A stretch of DNA of 64,000 nucleotides from NCBI RefSeq assembly GCF_015751905.1, contig NZ_JADOUF010000001.1, forward strand, positions 4,588,001 to 4,652,000, written 5' to 3'. The DNA comes from Longispora fulva. Lineage in GTDB: Bacteria > Actinomycetota > Actinomycetes > Mycobacteriales > Micromonosporaceae. Positions 43,956 through 52,703 of the stretch are shown piece by piece. Under the pieces are notes generated by a model that was not told the DNA's origin, ran no database searches, and saw only the letters and a program-made list of their open reading frames with translations. Every line of letters begins with the position of its first letter. The stretch's first letter is position 1. The position numbers and the translations under genes were made by a program.

Positions 43956-43968
43956 TATGCTGCGACTC
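43956..43968 (+). promoter_or_regulatory. Leaderless promoter -10 box (TATGCT)
   Basis: TATGCT (43956-43961), 7 bases before ATG 43969. The ATG inside this box (43957) is in frame but is then part of the promoter, which argues for the later start. Confidence 0.52.
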
Positions 43969-44529
43969 ATGGGGCCAACGAGTGTGCCCCCCGATCCGTT
44001 CCGCAGAGCGGTCGAGGGGCTGAGATCGGTCCACCCTCGTGCCGAGATCCTGCTCGAGGAGATCACGGCGCCCAAGCGCCTCGCGCCGTACGCGTTCGCG
44101 CTCGGGGCGACCGTGCTGCGCCACGACGACGAGGTGGCCACGGGGCGGCTGGTGCTGCTGCACGACCCGGCCGGGCACGAGGCCTGGGAGGGCACCCTGC
44201 GCCTCGTGACGTACGTGACGGCCGACGTGGAGCCGGAGATCGCCGCCGACCAGATGCTGCCCGAGGTGAGCTGGAGCTGGCTGATCGACGCGCTCAGCGC
44301 CGCCGGGGCCGGGCACCGCGCCGCCGGGGGCACCGTCACCCAGACCCTGTCCACCCGGTTCGGCGGGCTGGCCGGCGAGCCGGCGGCCGCCGACGTGGAA
44401 CTGCGGGCCTCGTGGACCCCGCTGGATCCGGACGAGCTGGGCGCGCACCTGGAGGCGTGGTGCGTGCTGCTGGCCTCCACCGCCGGCCTGCCCCCGCCCG
44501 GAGTGGCGTTGCTGCCGACCTCCGCCTGA
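43969..44529 (+). CDS. DUF3000 family protein
   Basis: A 186-aa actinobacteria-specific protein of unknown function. Recognised from FRRAVEGLRSVHPRAEILLEEI near the N-terminus, RLAPYAFALGATV, a SWSWLIDAL block and the Thr-rich late segment TVTQTLSTRFGGLAG. In actinomycete genomes this gene lies between hemE and ribonuclease D, exactly as here, except that three extra genes are placed between it and ribonuclease D. Start at 43969 by the leaderless rule. A terminator follows. Confidence 0.88.
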   Translation: MGPTSVPPDPFRRAVEGLRSVHPRAEILLEEITAPKRLAPYAFALGATVLRHDDEVATGRLVLLHDPAGHEAWEGTLRLVTYVTADVEPEIAADQMLPEVSWSWLIDALSAAGAGHRAAGGTVTQTLSTRFGGLAGEPAAADVELRASWTPLDPDELGAHLEAWCVLLASTAGLPPPGVALLPTSA

Positions 44530-44594
44530 GTCGCGCCGTCGCGCGCCGGGGGAGAAACGCGGCGTACCCGAACAATGGTTTTCGACAAGAGATG

Positions 44595-44617
44595 AGGCCC
44601 GGCGGTCGGCCGGGCCT
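44595..44617. terminator. Terminator hairpin after the DUF3000 gene
   Basis: AGGCCCGGC (44595-44603) pairs perfectly with GCCGGGCCT (44609-44617), loop of five, followed by TT on the plus strand. It lies between convergent genes and may act on both. Confidence 0.8.
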
Positions 44618-44632
44618 TTCCTCGTGCGGGGC

Positions 44633-45397
44633 CTAGTAGTAGTTGTCGGCCTCCTTGCACGGCTCCTTCATGTCCTTGATGATCTGCTTGGCCTCATCGG
44701 TTTTGTTGTTGGCGAGGGCCGCGATGAAGTCGTCCATGAACTTCAGGCACGTCGCGAGGGCCGTCTTGGCCTTCTCGCTTTCCTTCGTCTTGTTCTGCGA
44801 TCCGGTGAGCTGCTGCTTCAGGCTCTCCACCTCGGCCTTGGCCTTGGTCAGGTCCGCGTTGGTGTCGGTGATCGTCTTGGACTTGGTCGCGACCTCAGCC
44901 TGGGACTTGGTGTAGTCGCCGCTCTTGGAGACGAACAGCACCGCGAGCACGGCCGAGACGATGACGAACATCGCGAGCAGGCCGGCGAGCACGGGCACGG
45001 CCTTGCTCTTCTTCGGCCCGGACAGCAGCACGTCCGGGGCACCGTAGGCGCCGGGGGTCGGATAGCCGGCGGGCGCGCCCGTCGTCGGGTACGCGGCCGG
45101 GGCGCCCGTGGTCGGGTACGCGGCGGTGGCCGGATAGGGCCCGCCGGTGACCGGGACGCCCGAGGTGGGCGCGGCGTACTGCTCCGGGGCCTGGTAGACC
45201 GGCGTGGCCGGCTGCTGCTGGTAGCCGGGCTGGGGCTGCGGGGCGACGTAGCCGGGCTGCGGCTGCTGCTGCTGGGCGTAGTCGGGCTGCGCCGGCTGGG
45301 AGTAGCCGGGTTGGACCTCGTAGTTGTACGGCCCCTCCGCGGCCCCGTCGGCCGGGCGCTGGGCGTCGTAAGGGTGCGGGCTATCGGGGTGGGACAT
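44633..45397 (-). CDS. Single-pass membrane protein with Pro/Gln/Tyr-rich head and coiled-coil tail
   Basis: A 254-aa protein. Residues 1-125 are a disordered cytoplasmic head with PGYxQP and PTTGAPA repeats; one transmembrane helix lies at about 133-157 (after PKKSKAVPVLAGLL); then a coiled coil (about 160-215) and a conserved C-terminal helix pair, ATCLKFMDDFIAAL...IKDMKEPCKEADNYY. The gene at 46295 encodes a clear paralog with the same order of parts. Together they flank a trypsin-like protease gene. GGAG lies 9 bases before ATG 45397. Function unknown; perhaps a surface or secretion-stress sensor. Confidence 0.75.
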   Translation of the reverse strand: MSHPDSPHPYDAQRPADGAAEGPYNYEVQPGYSQPAQPDYAQQQQPQPGYVAPQPQPGYQQQPATPVYQAPEQYAAPTSGVPVTGGPYPATAAYPTTGAPAAYPTTGAPAGYPTPGAYGAPDVLLSGPKKSKAVPVLAGLLAMFVIVSAVLAVLFVSKSGDYTKSQAEVATKSKTITDTNADLTKAKAEVESLKQQLTGSQNKTKESEKAKTALATCLKFMDDFIAALANNKTDEAKQIIKDMKEPCKEADNYY

Positions 45398-45425
45398 GGT
45401 GTGTCGCTCCAACCTGTCAGGGGTT

Positions 45426-46214
45426 CTAGCAGAGGGAGAAGGCCGCGCAGGCCTCCGCGATCGCGATGGCGAACCCGATGCCCTCGGCGTTGGTCACCTT
45501 GGCCGTGGCGACCCCGATCACCCGCGCGTCCTTGTCGAGCACCGGGCCGCCGGAGTTGCCCGGGTTGATCGGCGCGTCGAACTGGATGCTCTTGCGGGAC
45601 TCCCCGGGGAACTCCCGGATCGCGCTGATCACGCCGGAGGTGACGCTGTCCGTCAGGCCCTTGGGCGCGCCGACCACCACCACCGGGGACCCCGGGGTGA
45701 CGTCCACGCCGAGGATCTCCAGTTTCGGGAAGACCTCCGTGGTGAGGAGGACCACGAGGTCGCGGTCCTTGTCCTTCTCGACGATCTTCGCCGGGTAGAG
45801 CTCGTTCTCCCGCTCGAGGTTGACGTCGGAGACTCCCTTGTCGACGACGTCGGCCACCACGTGGTAGTTCGTCAGCAGATAGGTGCCGCCGGAGGGCGCG
45901 GGTTTGCCGAACGCGAAGGCCGTGCCCTGCGAGCGGCCGGCGACGACGGTGAACACGCTGGGGCGGGCCTTCTTGGCGACCGCCGCTGTGTCGATGGCGT
46001 TGCCGGCCCGCCGCTCCAGGTCCTTGACGCGCTGCTCCAGCGCGGATTCCCGGTCGGCGGCGCGCCGGGACAGCGTGGCGATCTGGAAGGCCTGGAAACC
46101 CACCGCGGCGGTGAGTGCCACGACGAGGACGAGGGCCAGGATCCCGGGCCAGCTACGTCGGGGCCTGGATTGTGGAGCGTGGAGGCGCACGGAGTCGTGG
46201 TGCGTCACCGACAT
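45426..46214 (-). CDS. Membrane-anchored trypsin-like serine protease
   Basis: A 262-aa protein. A cytoplasmic tail (1-22), one transmembrane helix (about 23-45, WPGILALVLVVALTAAVGF), a short coiled segment, then an S1 chymotrypsin-fold domain outside the membrane. Catalytic triad: His in LTNYHVVAD, Asp in DKDRDLVVLL and Ser in NPGNSGGPV. It ends right after the fold, with two Cys in the last eleven residues and no PDZ domain, unlike HtrA/DegP. GGGGGAG lies 9 bases before ATG 46214. Sandwiched between two paralogous coiled-coil membrane proteins, which may be partners or substrates. Confidence 0.88.
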   Translation of the reverse strand: MSVTHHDSVRLHAPQSRPRRSWPGILALVLVVALTAAVGFQAFQIATLSRRAADRESALEQRVKDLERRAGNAIDTAAVAKKARPSVFTVVAGRSQGTAFAFGKPAPSGGTYLLTNYHVVADVVDKGVSDVNLERENELYPAKIVEKDKDRDLVVLLTTEVFPKLEILGVDVTPGSPVVVVGAPKGLTDSVTSGVISAIREFPGESRKSIQFDAPINPGNSGGPVLDKDARVIGVATAKVTNAEGIGFAIAIAEACAAFSLC

Positions 46215-46294
46215 ATTTTTTTCTCCCCCGGAATGCAACTGCGAGTGCTCACCATACAGATCCGCACGGGTGTCGCCCTAGCTGTTATCCGTCA

Positions 46295-47002
46295 CTATTT
46301 GATATACGGCTCGGCCTGATTGCACGGTGTTCTCATCTGTCCCAGGATTTCCTGGGCCTTCGCCTTACTGGCCTCGTCGCCGGCCGACAAGGTGTTGAGG
46401 AAGTCGAAAGTCAGCCGCAGGCAGGTGGCGACCACCTTCTTCTGTTCCTCGAGGTCCTTTCCCTCGTTCTGCGAGCCGGCGAGTTGCTGTTTGGTCTTCT
46501 CCAACTCGGCGTTCTTCGAGGCGACCGTCGCGGTGAGCTCGGAGATCCGCTGATCCTTGCCGGCGACCGAGTCGGCTTTCTTCCGGACGGCCTCGGATTC
46601 CCCGGTGCCGGTGATGTACAGGCCCGTCATCACGGCGGCGGCGAGGAACAGCAGCACCGACAGGGCCGCGAGCATCGGGACGGCCTTCGAGCGGCCGGCC
46701 GGCCGGGGCGTCAGGCCGTAGCCGGTGACCGGGGTGCCGGAGATGGGCGGGCCCGAGTAGACCGGGAGCGGCTCGTGCCGGGGCGGCACCGGGAACACGC
46801 CCGGAGGGTCCGGCGGGAACAGCACGGGCCTGGCCGCCGGCTGCGCCCCCGGCAGGGTCTGCTGGGTGGCCTGCTCCTGCTGGAGGAACGGCGGCTGGAA
46901 CAGGGCCGGCTGGACGTTCAGCGTGGCCTGGTCGGAGTCGTCGGGCCGGTAGACCGGCGGCGGCTCCTGGCCGTACTCTCCTGGGCCCTGAGGGTTCGAC
47001 AT
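46295..47002 (-). CDS. Paralog of the 44633 coiled-coil membrane protein
   Basis: A 235-aa protein with the same plan as 44633-45397: Pro/Gln-rich disordered head (1-105), the SKAVPMLAAL start of a transmembrane helix (about 109-132), a coiled coil with ELEKTKQQLAGSQNEGKDLE against ESLKQQLTGSQNKTKESE in the paralog, and the end VVATCLRLTFDFLNTL...ILGQMRTPCNQAEPYIK. The two conserved Cys are kept in both. Two ATG codons in tandem (47005, 47002); I use the second, 6 bases after GGAG. Function unknown. Confidence 0.75.
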   Translation of the reverse strand: MSNPQGPGEYGQEPPPVYRPDDSDQATLNVQPALFQPPFLQQEQATQQTLPGAQPAARPVLFPPDPPGVFPVPPRHEPLPVYSGPPISGTPVTGYGLTPRPAGRSKAVPMLAALSVLLFLAAAVMTGLYITGTGESEAVRKKADSVAGKDQRISELTATVASKNAELEKTKQQLAGSQNEGKDLEEQKKVVATCLRLTFDFLNTLSAGDEASKAKAQEILGQMRTPCNQAEPYIK

Positions 47003-47142
47003 CATGCTCTCCAGACACACTGTGCGGACCCTCACCGTAGCGAGGCTCCGCAAGTCGCATAAACCATGAGCAAAGCGTCAGCCGGCGAGGAGGCGGGCAA
47101 CACGCCCGCCGGGGGGCTCGACGGGCAGTGGGTCGCGCCCCG

Positions 47143-47154
47143 TACCGTGGTCGG
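47143..47154 (+). promoter_or_regulatory. Leaderless promoter -10 box (TACCGT)
   Basis: TACCGT (47143-47148), 6 bases before ATG 47155. Confidence 0.5.
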
Positions 47155-48441
47155 ATGGCCGATGATCGCCCGTCCCCCACGTACCCGCACGACGCCGAGC
47201 CCCCGCAGCACACCGCCCTGCTCACAGAGCCACGGGACGGCACGCCGGCGCCGATCGTGGACACCGACGGCCTGCGCGAGTATTCCCAGCTCCTGTCCTC
47301 GGGCACCGGGCCGATCGCCGTGGACGCCGAGCGCGCGTCGGGGTACCGGTACGGGCAGCGGGCGTACCTGATCCAGCTGCGTCGGGTGGGGGCCGGGACG
47401 GCGCTGGTGGATCCGGTACCCGTCGAGGATTTCTCGCCCCTCGCCGAGGCGCTCACGGGCCCCGAATGGGTGCTGCACGCCGCGAGCCAGGACCTGCCCT
47501 GCCTGGCGGAGCTGGAGCTGCGGCCGACGAAGCTGTTCGACACCGAGCTCGGCGCGCGGCTCGCCGGCTTCGAGCGGGTGGGGCTGGCGGCGCTGACCGA
47601 GAGCCTGCTCGGCTTCACCCTGGAGAAGCACCACTCGGCCGCCGACTGGAGCAGCCGGCCGCTGCCGGAGAACTGGCTGACCTACGCCGCCCTCGACGTC
47701 GAGCTGCTGATCGAGCTGCGGTACGCGATCGCCACCGAGCTGGAGCGCCAGGGCAAGCTCGGCTGGGCAGAGGAGGAGTTCGCCGCGCTGGTCAACGCCG
47801 CGCCGCCGGCCCCCAGGGTCGACCCGTGGCGGCGCACCTCAGGCATGCACAAGGTGCGCGGCGCGCGGGCCCTGGCCCGGGTGCGCGCACTGTGGAACGT
47901 GCGCGACGGGCTGGCCGCGAAGCGCGACACCGCCCCGGGCCGGATCCTGCCGGACACCGCGATCGTCGCGGCGGCCCAGGGCGACCCGAAGGACGAGGCG
48001 GAGCTGTTCCTGCTGCCGATGTTCGGCGGCCGGTCCACCCGGCGGCTGTCGAAGCTGTGGCTGGACGCGCTCGCCGAGGTCCGCGAGCTGACGGACAAGG
48101 ACCTGCCCACGTCCTCCGCGCCGAGCGACGCTCCCCCGCCGCCGCACCGGTGGGCGGAGAAGGAGCCGGAGGCCGCGGGGCGGCTGGCCCGGGCCAGGGA
48201 GGCGGTCACGACCCTGGCGGCGGAGTACGGGCTGCCGCAGGAGAACCTGCTGACCCCGGACACCGTGCGCCGGCTGTGCTGGGCTCCGCCGGAGGACGCG
48301 GACGTGGCGGGGTTCCTGCGCCGGCACGGGGCGCGCGAGTGGCAGATCTCGATCACGGCCGGGGCGCTGGAGAACGCGCTGTCCGAACCCGCGCCGGCGA
48401 CCCCGTCGGAGGACGACCCGGCGGCTCCCGCCGGGAGCTGA
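47155..48441 (+). CDS. rnd: Ribonuclease D (HRDC domain protein)
   Basis: A 428-aa 3'-5' exoribonuclease of the DnaQ/DEDD type. Exo I is IAVDAERASGYRY (Asp and Glu), Exo II WVLHAASQDLPCL, Exo III WLTYAALDVELLIEL with the paired Tyr/Asp. An HRDC domain follows at about 220-300 (ARALARVRALWNVRDGLAAK, a nucleic-acid-binding helical bundle). RNase D trims 3' ends of tRNA precursors and other small RNAs. Start 47155 follows the leaderless rule; an upstream ATG at 47128 is unlikely. Confidence 0.92.
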   Translation: MADDRPSPTYPHDAEPPQHTALLTEPRDGTPAPIVDTDGLREYSQLLSSGTGPIAVDAERASGYRYGQRAYLIQLRRVGAGTALVDPVPVEDFSPLAEALTGPEWVLHAASQDLPCLAELELRPTKLFDTELGARLAGFERVGLAALTESLLGFTLEKHHSAADWSSRPLPENWLTYAALDVELLIELRYAIATELERQGKLGWAEEEFAALVNAAPPAPRVDPWRRTSGMHKVRGARALARVRALWNVRDGLAAKRDTAPGRILPDTAIVAAAQGDPKDEAELFLLPMFGGRSTRRLSKLWLDALAEVRELTDKDLPTSSAPSDAPPPPHRWAEKEPEAAGRLARAREAVTTLAAEYGLPQENLLTPDTVRRLCWAPPEDADVAGFLRRHGAREWQISITAGALENALSEPAPATPSEDDPAAPAGS

Positions 48442-48504
48442 CGTGTGGCGAGCGGCTGCCGGGGAGTGACAAAGACCCCTGCGACAAGTCAGGTTACTGG
48501 CGGG

Positions 48505-48510
48505 TAGCAT
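48505..48510 (+). promoter_or_regulatory. Promoter of the fadA-fadB operon
   Basis: TAGCAT at 48505-48510 with GCGACA at 48481-48486 (spacing 18) is a fair -10/-35 pair. It gives a leader of about 25 bases that includes AGGAGG before the GTG at 48542, unlike the leaderless genes nearby. Confidence 0.4.
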
Positions 48511-48541
48511 AGGGCGCGTAGGCCGATCCAAGGAGGCTCGC

Positions 48542-49735
48542 GTGCCCCGTTCTGTCCGGGATGTCGTCTTCGTCGACGGTGTCCGTACCCCCTTCGGCAA
48601 AGCCGGTGGGATGTACGCGGAGACCCGCGCCGATGACCTGGTCATCCGCTGCATCCGCGAACTGTTGCACCGCAATCCCGCCCTGCCCCCGGAGCGGGTC
48701 GAGGAGGTCGCCATCGCGGCGACCACCCAGATCGGCGACCAGGGCCTGACCCTCGGCCGGACGGCCGCACTGCTGTCCGGGTTGCCCAAGACCGTGCCCG
48801 GTTTCTCGATCGACCGGATGTGCGCCGGCGCGATGACCGCGGTGACCTCGGTCGCCGGTGGCATCGCGATGGGCTCGTACGACATCGCCATCGCCGGCGG
48901 CGTCGAGCACATGGGCCGGCACCCCATGGGTGAGGGCGTCGACCCGAACCCGCGGATCCTCGCCGAGAAGCTGGTCGACCCGTCGGCCCTGGTGATGGGC
49001 GCGACCGCCGAGAACCTGCACGACCGGGTGCCGAACGTGACCAAGGAGCGCTGCGACGCGTTCGCGCTGGCCAGCCAGGAGAAGGTCGCCAAGGCGTACG
49101 CCGACGGCAAGATCCAGCCGGATCTGGTCAGCATGGCCACCCGCGACGACGAGGGCGGCTGGGGCCTGGCGACCGTGGACGAGGCTCCCCGGAGCACCTC
49201 CATGGAGAAGCTGGCCACCCTGCGGACCCCGTTCCGGCCGCACGGCAAGGTGTCCGCCGGCAACGCCGCGGGCATCAACGACGGCGCGACGGCCGCGATC
49301 CTCGCCGACGCCGACACGGCCCGCGAGCTGGGCCTGCCGGTCGCGATGACGCTGGTCCAGTACGCCTACGTCGGCGTCGAGCCGGAGATCATGGGCTACG
49401 GCCCGGTGCCGGCCGCCGAGAAGGCGCTGAAGAAGGCCGGCCTGACGATCGACGACATCGGCCTGTTCGAGCTGAACGAGGCGTTCGCCGTGCAGGTCCT
49501 GGCGTTCCTCGACCACTTCGACATCGCCGACGACGACCCCCGGGTCAACCCGTGGGGCGGCGCGATCGCGATCGGCCACCCCCTGGCGAGCTCCGGCATC
49601 CGGCTGATGACCCAGCTCGCCCGGCAGTTCGCCGAGCGTCCCGACGTGCGCTACGGCATGAACGCCATGTGCATCGGGATCGGCATGGGCGCGGCTGTGA
49701 TCTGGGAGAACCCGCACTGGGAGGGTCAGAAGTGA
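48542..49735 (+). CDS. fadA: Acetyl-CoA acyltransferase (thiolase)
   Basis: A 397-aa thiolase catalysing the last step of fatty-acid beta-oxidation. Active-site Cys is in the FSIDRMCAGAMTAV block (about 90-103), the HPLASSG-type motif is GHPLASSGIRL with the catalytic His, and the C-terminal Cys lies in NAMCIGIGMGAAVIWE. GTG start with AGGAGG upstream. Its stop overlaps the fadB start (GTGA), the standard coupled fadA-fadB arrangement in actinomycetes. Confidence 0.95.
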   Translation: MPRSVRDVVFVDGVRTPFGKAGGMYAETRADDLVIRCIRELLHRNPALPPERVEEVAIAATTQIGDQGLTLGRTAALLSGLPKTVPGFSIDRMCAGAMTAVTSVAGGIAMGSYDIAIAGGVEHMGRHPMGEGVDPNPRILAEKLVDPSALVMGATAENLHDRVPNVTKERCDAFALASQEKVAKAYADGKIQPDLVSMATRDDEGGWGLATVDEAPRSTSMEKLATLRTPFRPHGKVSAGNAAGINDGATAAILADADTARELGLPVAMTLVQYAYVGVEPEIMGYGPVPAAEKALKKAGLTIDDIGLFELNEAFAVQVLAFLDHFDIADDDPRVNPWGGAIAIGHPLASSGIRLMTQLARQFAERPDVRYGMNAMCIGIGMGAAVIWENPHWEGQK

Positions 49736-51738
49736 CTGAGGTTGTGACCAAGGCGCTGCTGCGCTTCGTCTCCGTTCCGGGCCAGGCCGGCAAGGCCGCC
49801 CTGATCACGCTCGACAACGGGCTGGACTACAAGAAGCCGAACACGTTCGGCCCCGAGGGCCTGGCGTCGCTGGACGCCGCGTTCGACGAGGCCATCGCGG
49901 CCGGTCCGGCGTTCATCGCCGTCACCGGCAAGCCGTACATCTTCTCCGTCGGCGCGGACATCACCGGCATCCCGCAGGTGACGGACCGCGAGCAGGCGCT
50001 GGAGATCGGCCGGCTCGGCCACGCCGTCTTCGCGAAGTTCAAGAATTCCGCGGTACCGACGTTCGCGTTCGTCAACGGCGCGGCGATGGGCGGCGGCCTC
50101 GAACTCTCCCTGCACTGCCACTACCGGGCCATCTCGACCGGGGCTGCGGCCCTGGCCCTGCCGGAGTGCTTCCTGGGCCTGGTCCCGGGCTGGGGCGGCA
50201 CCCAGCTGCTCCCGAACCTGATCGGCCCGGCCAACGCGGCCAAGGTCATCATCGAGAACCCGCTCAGCCAGAACCGGATGCTCAAGCCGGCCGACGCCCT
50301 CAAGCTGGGCATCGCCGACACCCTGTTCGAGCCGGCGGACTTCCTGGAGCGCTCGCTGGCGTGGGCGGCGTCCGTCGTCGCCGGCACCGTGACCGTCGAG
50401 CGCGCCGAGATCGACCGGGGACCCGCGTGGTCGGCCGTGATCGGGTACGCGAAGAAGCTGCTCGACGAGAAGCTGCACGGCGCGGCTCCGGCCCCGTACC
50501 GGGCCCTGGAGCTGATGGAGCTGGCCCGCACGGCCACCTTCGAGGACGGCACGGCGGCCGAGGACGAGGCCCTGGCCGACATGATCTTCTCGCCGGAGCT
50601 GCGGGCCGGCCTGTACTCGTTCGACCTGGTCCAGCGCCGGGCCAAGCGCCCGGCCGGCGCGCCCGACCCGGACGACGGCCGCGACGTGAACAAGGTCGGC
50701 GTCGTGGGCGCGGGTCTGATGGCCAGCCAGCTCGCGCTGCTGTTCGCCAGCCGCCTCGAGGTGCCGGTCGTGCTGACCGACCTCGACCAGGAGCGGGTCG
50801 ACAAGGGCGTGGCGTACGTCAACGCCGAGATCGACAAGCTGGTCGCGAAGAACAAGATGATGCCGGGCAAGGCCGCCAAGCTGCGCGGTCTGGTCAGCGG
50901 CTCGGTGACCAAGGAGGCGTTCGCGGACGCCGACCTGGTGATCGAGGCCGTCTTCGAGAACCTGGCCGTGAAGAAGCAGGTGTTCGCCGAGGTCGAGGCC
51001 GTGGTCAGCGAGTCGTGCGTGCTCGCGACGAACACGTCCTCGCTGTCGATCACCGAGATGGCCGCGGACCTCAAGCACCCGGAGCGGGTCGTCGGCCTGC
51101 ACTTCTTCAACCCGGTGGCCGCTATGCCGCTGCTGGAGATCGTGCGCGCCGAGAAGACCGACGAGGAAAGCCTGGCCACGGCGTTCGCGGTGGGCAAGGC
51201 GCTGCGCAAGTCCAGCGTCCTGGTCGCCGACCGGCCGGCGTTCGTCGTCAACCGGCTGCTGACCCGTTTCCTCGGCGAGATCCTCGGCGCGGTCGAGGAG
51301 GGCACCGACTTCACGGTCGCCGACCAGGCGGTGGACTCGCTCGGCATGCCGATGCGCCCGCTGACCCTGGTGGGGCTCGTCGGCCCGGCCGTGGCGCTAC
51401 ACGTCGCCGAGACGCTGCACGAGGCGTTCCCGGACCGGTTCGCGGTGTCGCAGAAGCTCGGGAAGCTCGTGGAGGCCGGTCTGACCAGCTTCCACACCGC
51501 CGACGGGGCGCTGGACCCCCGGGTCGTGGAGATCTACGGCCCCCGCGAGGGCGGCCCGACCGGCGAGGAGCTGAAGGAGCGCGCTCTGACGGCCGTCGCC
51601 GAGGAGATCCGGCTGATGCTGGAGGAGGGGGTCGTGGCCGACGCCAAGGACATCGACCTGTGCATGATCCTGGGCGCGGGGTGGCCGTTCCACCTGGGCG
51701 GGATCACGCCCTATCTCCGCAAGGTCGGCAAGCTGTAG
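49732..51738 (+). CDS. fadB: Fatty-acid oxidation complex alpha subunit
   Basis: A 668-aa bifunctional enzyme. Residues 1-270 are an enoyl-CoA hydratase of the crotonase fold (GADITGIPQV, NGAAMGGGLELSLHC, PECFLGLVPGWGGTQLLP, with the two catalytic Glu). Residues 300-668 are 3-hydroxyacyl-CoA dehydrogenase: NAD motif VGVVGAGLMASQLA, catalytic His in VVGLHFFNPVAAMPLLE, and a duplicated C-terminal domain. With FadA it forms the beta-oxidation multienzyme. It ends at a very long bidirectional terminator. Confidence 0.95.
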   Translation: MTEVVTKALLRFVSVPGQAGKAALITLDNGLDYKKPNTFGPEGLASLDAAFDEAIAAGPAFIAVTGKPYIFSVGADITGIPQVTDREQALEIGRLGHAVFAKFKNSAVPTFAFVNGAAMGGGLELSLHCHYRAISTGAAALALPECFLGLVPGWGGTQLLPNLIGPANAAKVIIENPLSQNRMLKPADALKLGIADTLFEPADFLERSLAWAASVVAGTVTVERAEIDRGPAWSAVIGYAKKLLDEKLHGAAPAPYRALELMELARTATFEDGTAAEDEALADMIFSPELRAGLYSFDLVQRRAKRPAGAPDPDDGRDVNKVGVVGAGLMASQLALLFASRLEVPVVLTDLDQERVDKGVAYVNAEIDKLVAKNKMMPGKAAKLRGLVSGSVTKEAFADADLVIEAVFENLAVKKQVFAEVEAVVSESCVLATNTSSLSITEMAADLKHPERVVGLHFFNPVAAMPLLEIVRAEKTDEESLATAFAVGKALRKSSVLVADRPAFVVNRLLTRFLGEILGAVEEGTDFTVADQAVDSLGMPMRPLTLVGLVGPAVALHVAETLHEAFPDRFAVSQKLGKLVEAGLTSFHTADGALDPRVVEIYGPREGGPTGEELKERALTAVAEEIRLMLEEGVVADAKDIDLCMILGAGWPFHLGGITPYLRKVGKL

Positions 51739-51786
51739 GGACCGGGAGGTCGCGGCCCCGGCAGGCCGTGGCCTCCTGGCTCGTGC

Positions 51787-51822
51787 GAAAAGGGGCGGCT
51801 CCCGTGGGAGCCGCCCCTTTTC
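51787..51822. terminator. Bidirectional terminator, 17-bp perfect stem
   Basis: GAAAAGGGGCGGCTCCC (51787-51803) is perfectly complementary to bases 51806-51822, with TTTT on the plus strand and, by symmetry, TTTT on the minus strand. It serves fadB and the convergent small acidic-protein gene. Confidence 0.95.
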
Positions 51823-51831
51823 CGTGCCTTC

Positions 51832-52140
51832 TTACTCGTCGTCCTCGTCGTCGAACGGCTCGTACTCGTCGTCCTCCTCGGCGGACCAGGTCGCCTCGAC
51901 GATCTCCAGCCCGGAGACGCCCTCGAGCAGGCCCTCCAGGTTGACGACCAGGGCCACCGCGTCGGCGATGTCCTCGTCCTTGATCCGCTCGAGGGCCTCG
52001 GCCCGCTCATCGGCCGGCATGTCCTCGGCGGCGTCCACCGCAGCCCGGGCGGCAGCCCGGACGGCGGCCTCGTCGGTTACCTCGACCACGATCTCGGCCG
52101 GAATACGGACGTATCGGGTTTGCGTCGTTTCAGCAGTCAT
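51832..52140 (-). CDS. Small acidic protein
   Basis: A 102-aa soluble protein. Residues 1-40 include VRIPAEIVVEVTDEAAVRAA, the middle is a helix rich in Ala/Glu/Asp, and the last 18 residues are almost only Asp, Glu, Tyr and Phe (EEDDEYEPFDDEDDE). No signal peptide or membrane segment. Such tails are seen in RNA-polymerase- or nucleoid-associated proteins, but the family is not recognised. Lies just beyond the fadB terminator and ends at it. Confidence 0.65.
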   Translation of the reverse strand: MTAETTQTRYVRIPAEIVVEVTDEAAVRAAARAAVDAAEDMPADERAEALERIKDEDIADAVALVVNLEGLLEGVSGLEIVEATWSAEEDDEYEPFDDEDDE

Positions 52141-52205
52141 GGCGAAAGCCTACCCAGCGTTTCCCGCCCGCGCCCCGGCAGGCCGGCCCAGTGTGAAATA
52201 CCTGG

Positions 52206-52580
52206 TCAGGCCTTCTCAGCCTGGCTGCGCTCGACGCAGAACTCGTTGCCCTCCGGGTCGGACATGACCACCCAGCCGGAGCCGTCCGGACGACGACGGT
52301 CGTCGATCTGGACCGCCCCGAGGCCCAGCAGCCGGGCGACCTCCTCGTCCCGGGTCCGGTCGGTGGGCTGGACGTCGAAATGGATCCGGTTCCTGGTCGC
52401 CTTCGCCTCCGGCACCGTGACGAACAGCAGCACCTGGTGCTCGTCGAGGTGGATCACCGCCTCGGGGTCACCGGGGAAGTCGTCGTCGTTCAGGGGCAGG
52501 CCGAGCACCGTGCTCCAGAAGGTGGCCAGTTCAAAGGGGTTGAGGCTGTTGATCGTGATGTTGCGCAACGCCGAAACCAC
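52206..52580 (-). CDS. VOC-superfamily protein (glyoxalase-like)
   Basis: A 124-aa vicinal-oxygen-chelate fold protein of the CPPS/glyoxalase-like subgroup. Visible: INSLNPFELATFWSTVLGLPL at the N-terminus, HLDEHQVLLFVTVPEAK, NRIHFDVQPTDR with one conserved His, and the late VMSDPEGNEFCV with the metal-ligand Glu. The substrate is unknown. GTG start at 52580 with GGAG about 9 bases upstream. Confidence 0.85.
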   Translation of the reverse strand: MVSALRNITINSLNPFELATFWSTVLGLPLNDDDFPGDPEAVIHLDEHQVLLFVTVPEAKATRNRIHFDVQPTDRTRDEEVARLLGLGAVQIDDRRRPDGSGWVVMSDPEGNEFCVERSQAEKA

Positions 52581-52703
52581 AGGTGGAGCTCCGTTCGGAA
52601 GGTGATATGCCGCAGGTCAGTGTGTGCCCGCCACCCCAAGATCGAAACCCATTTTCCGGTTACGGTGGCTCCCGGCCCGCCGCGCGTCGGCCGGAACCCG
52701 GGG

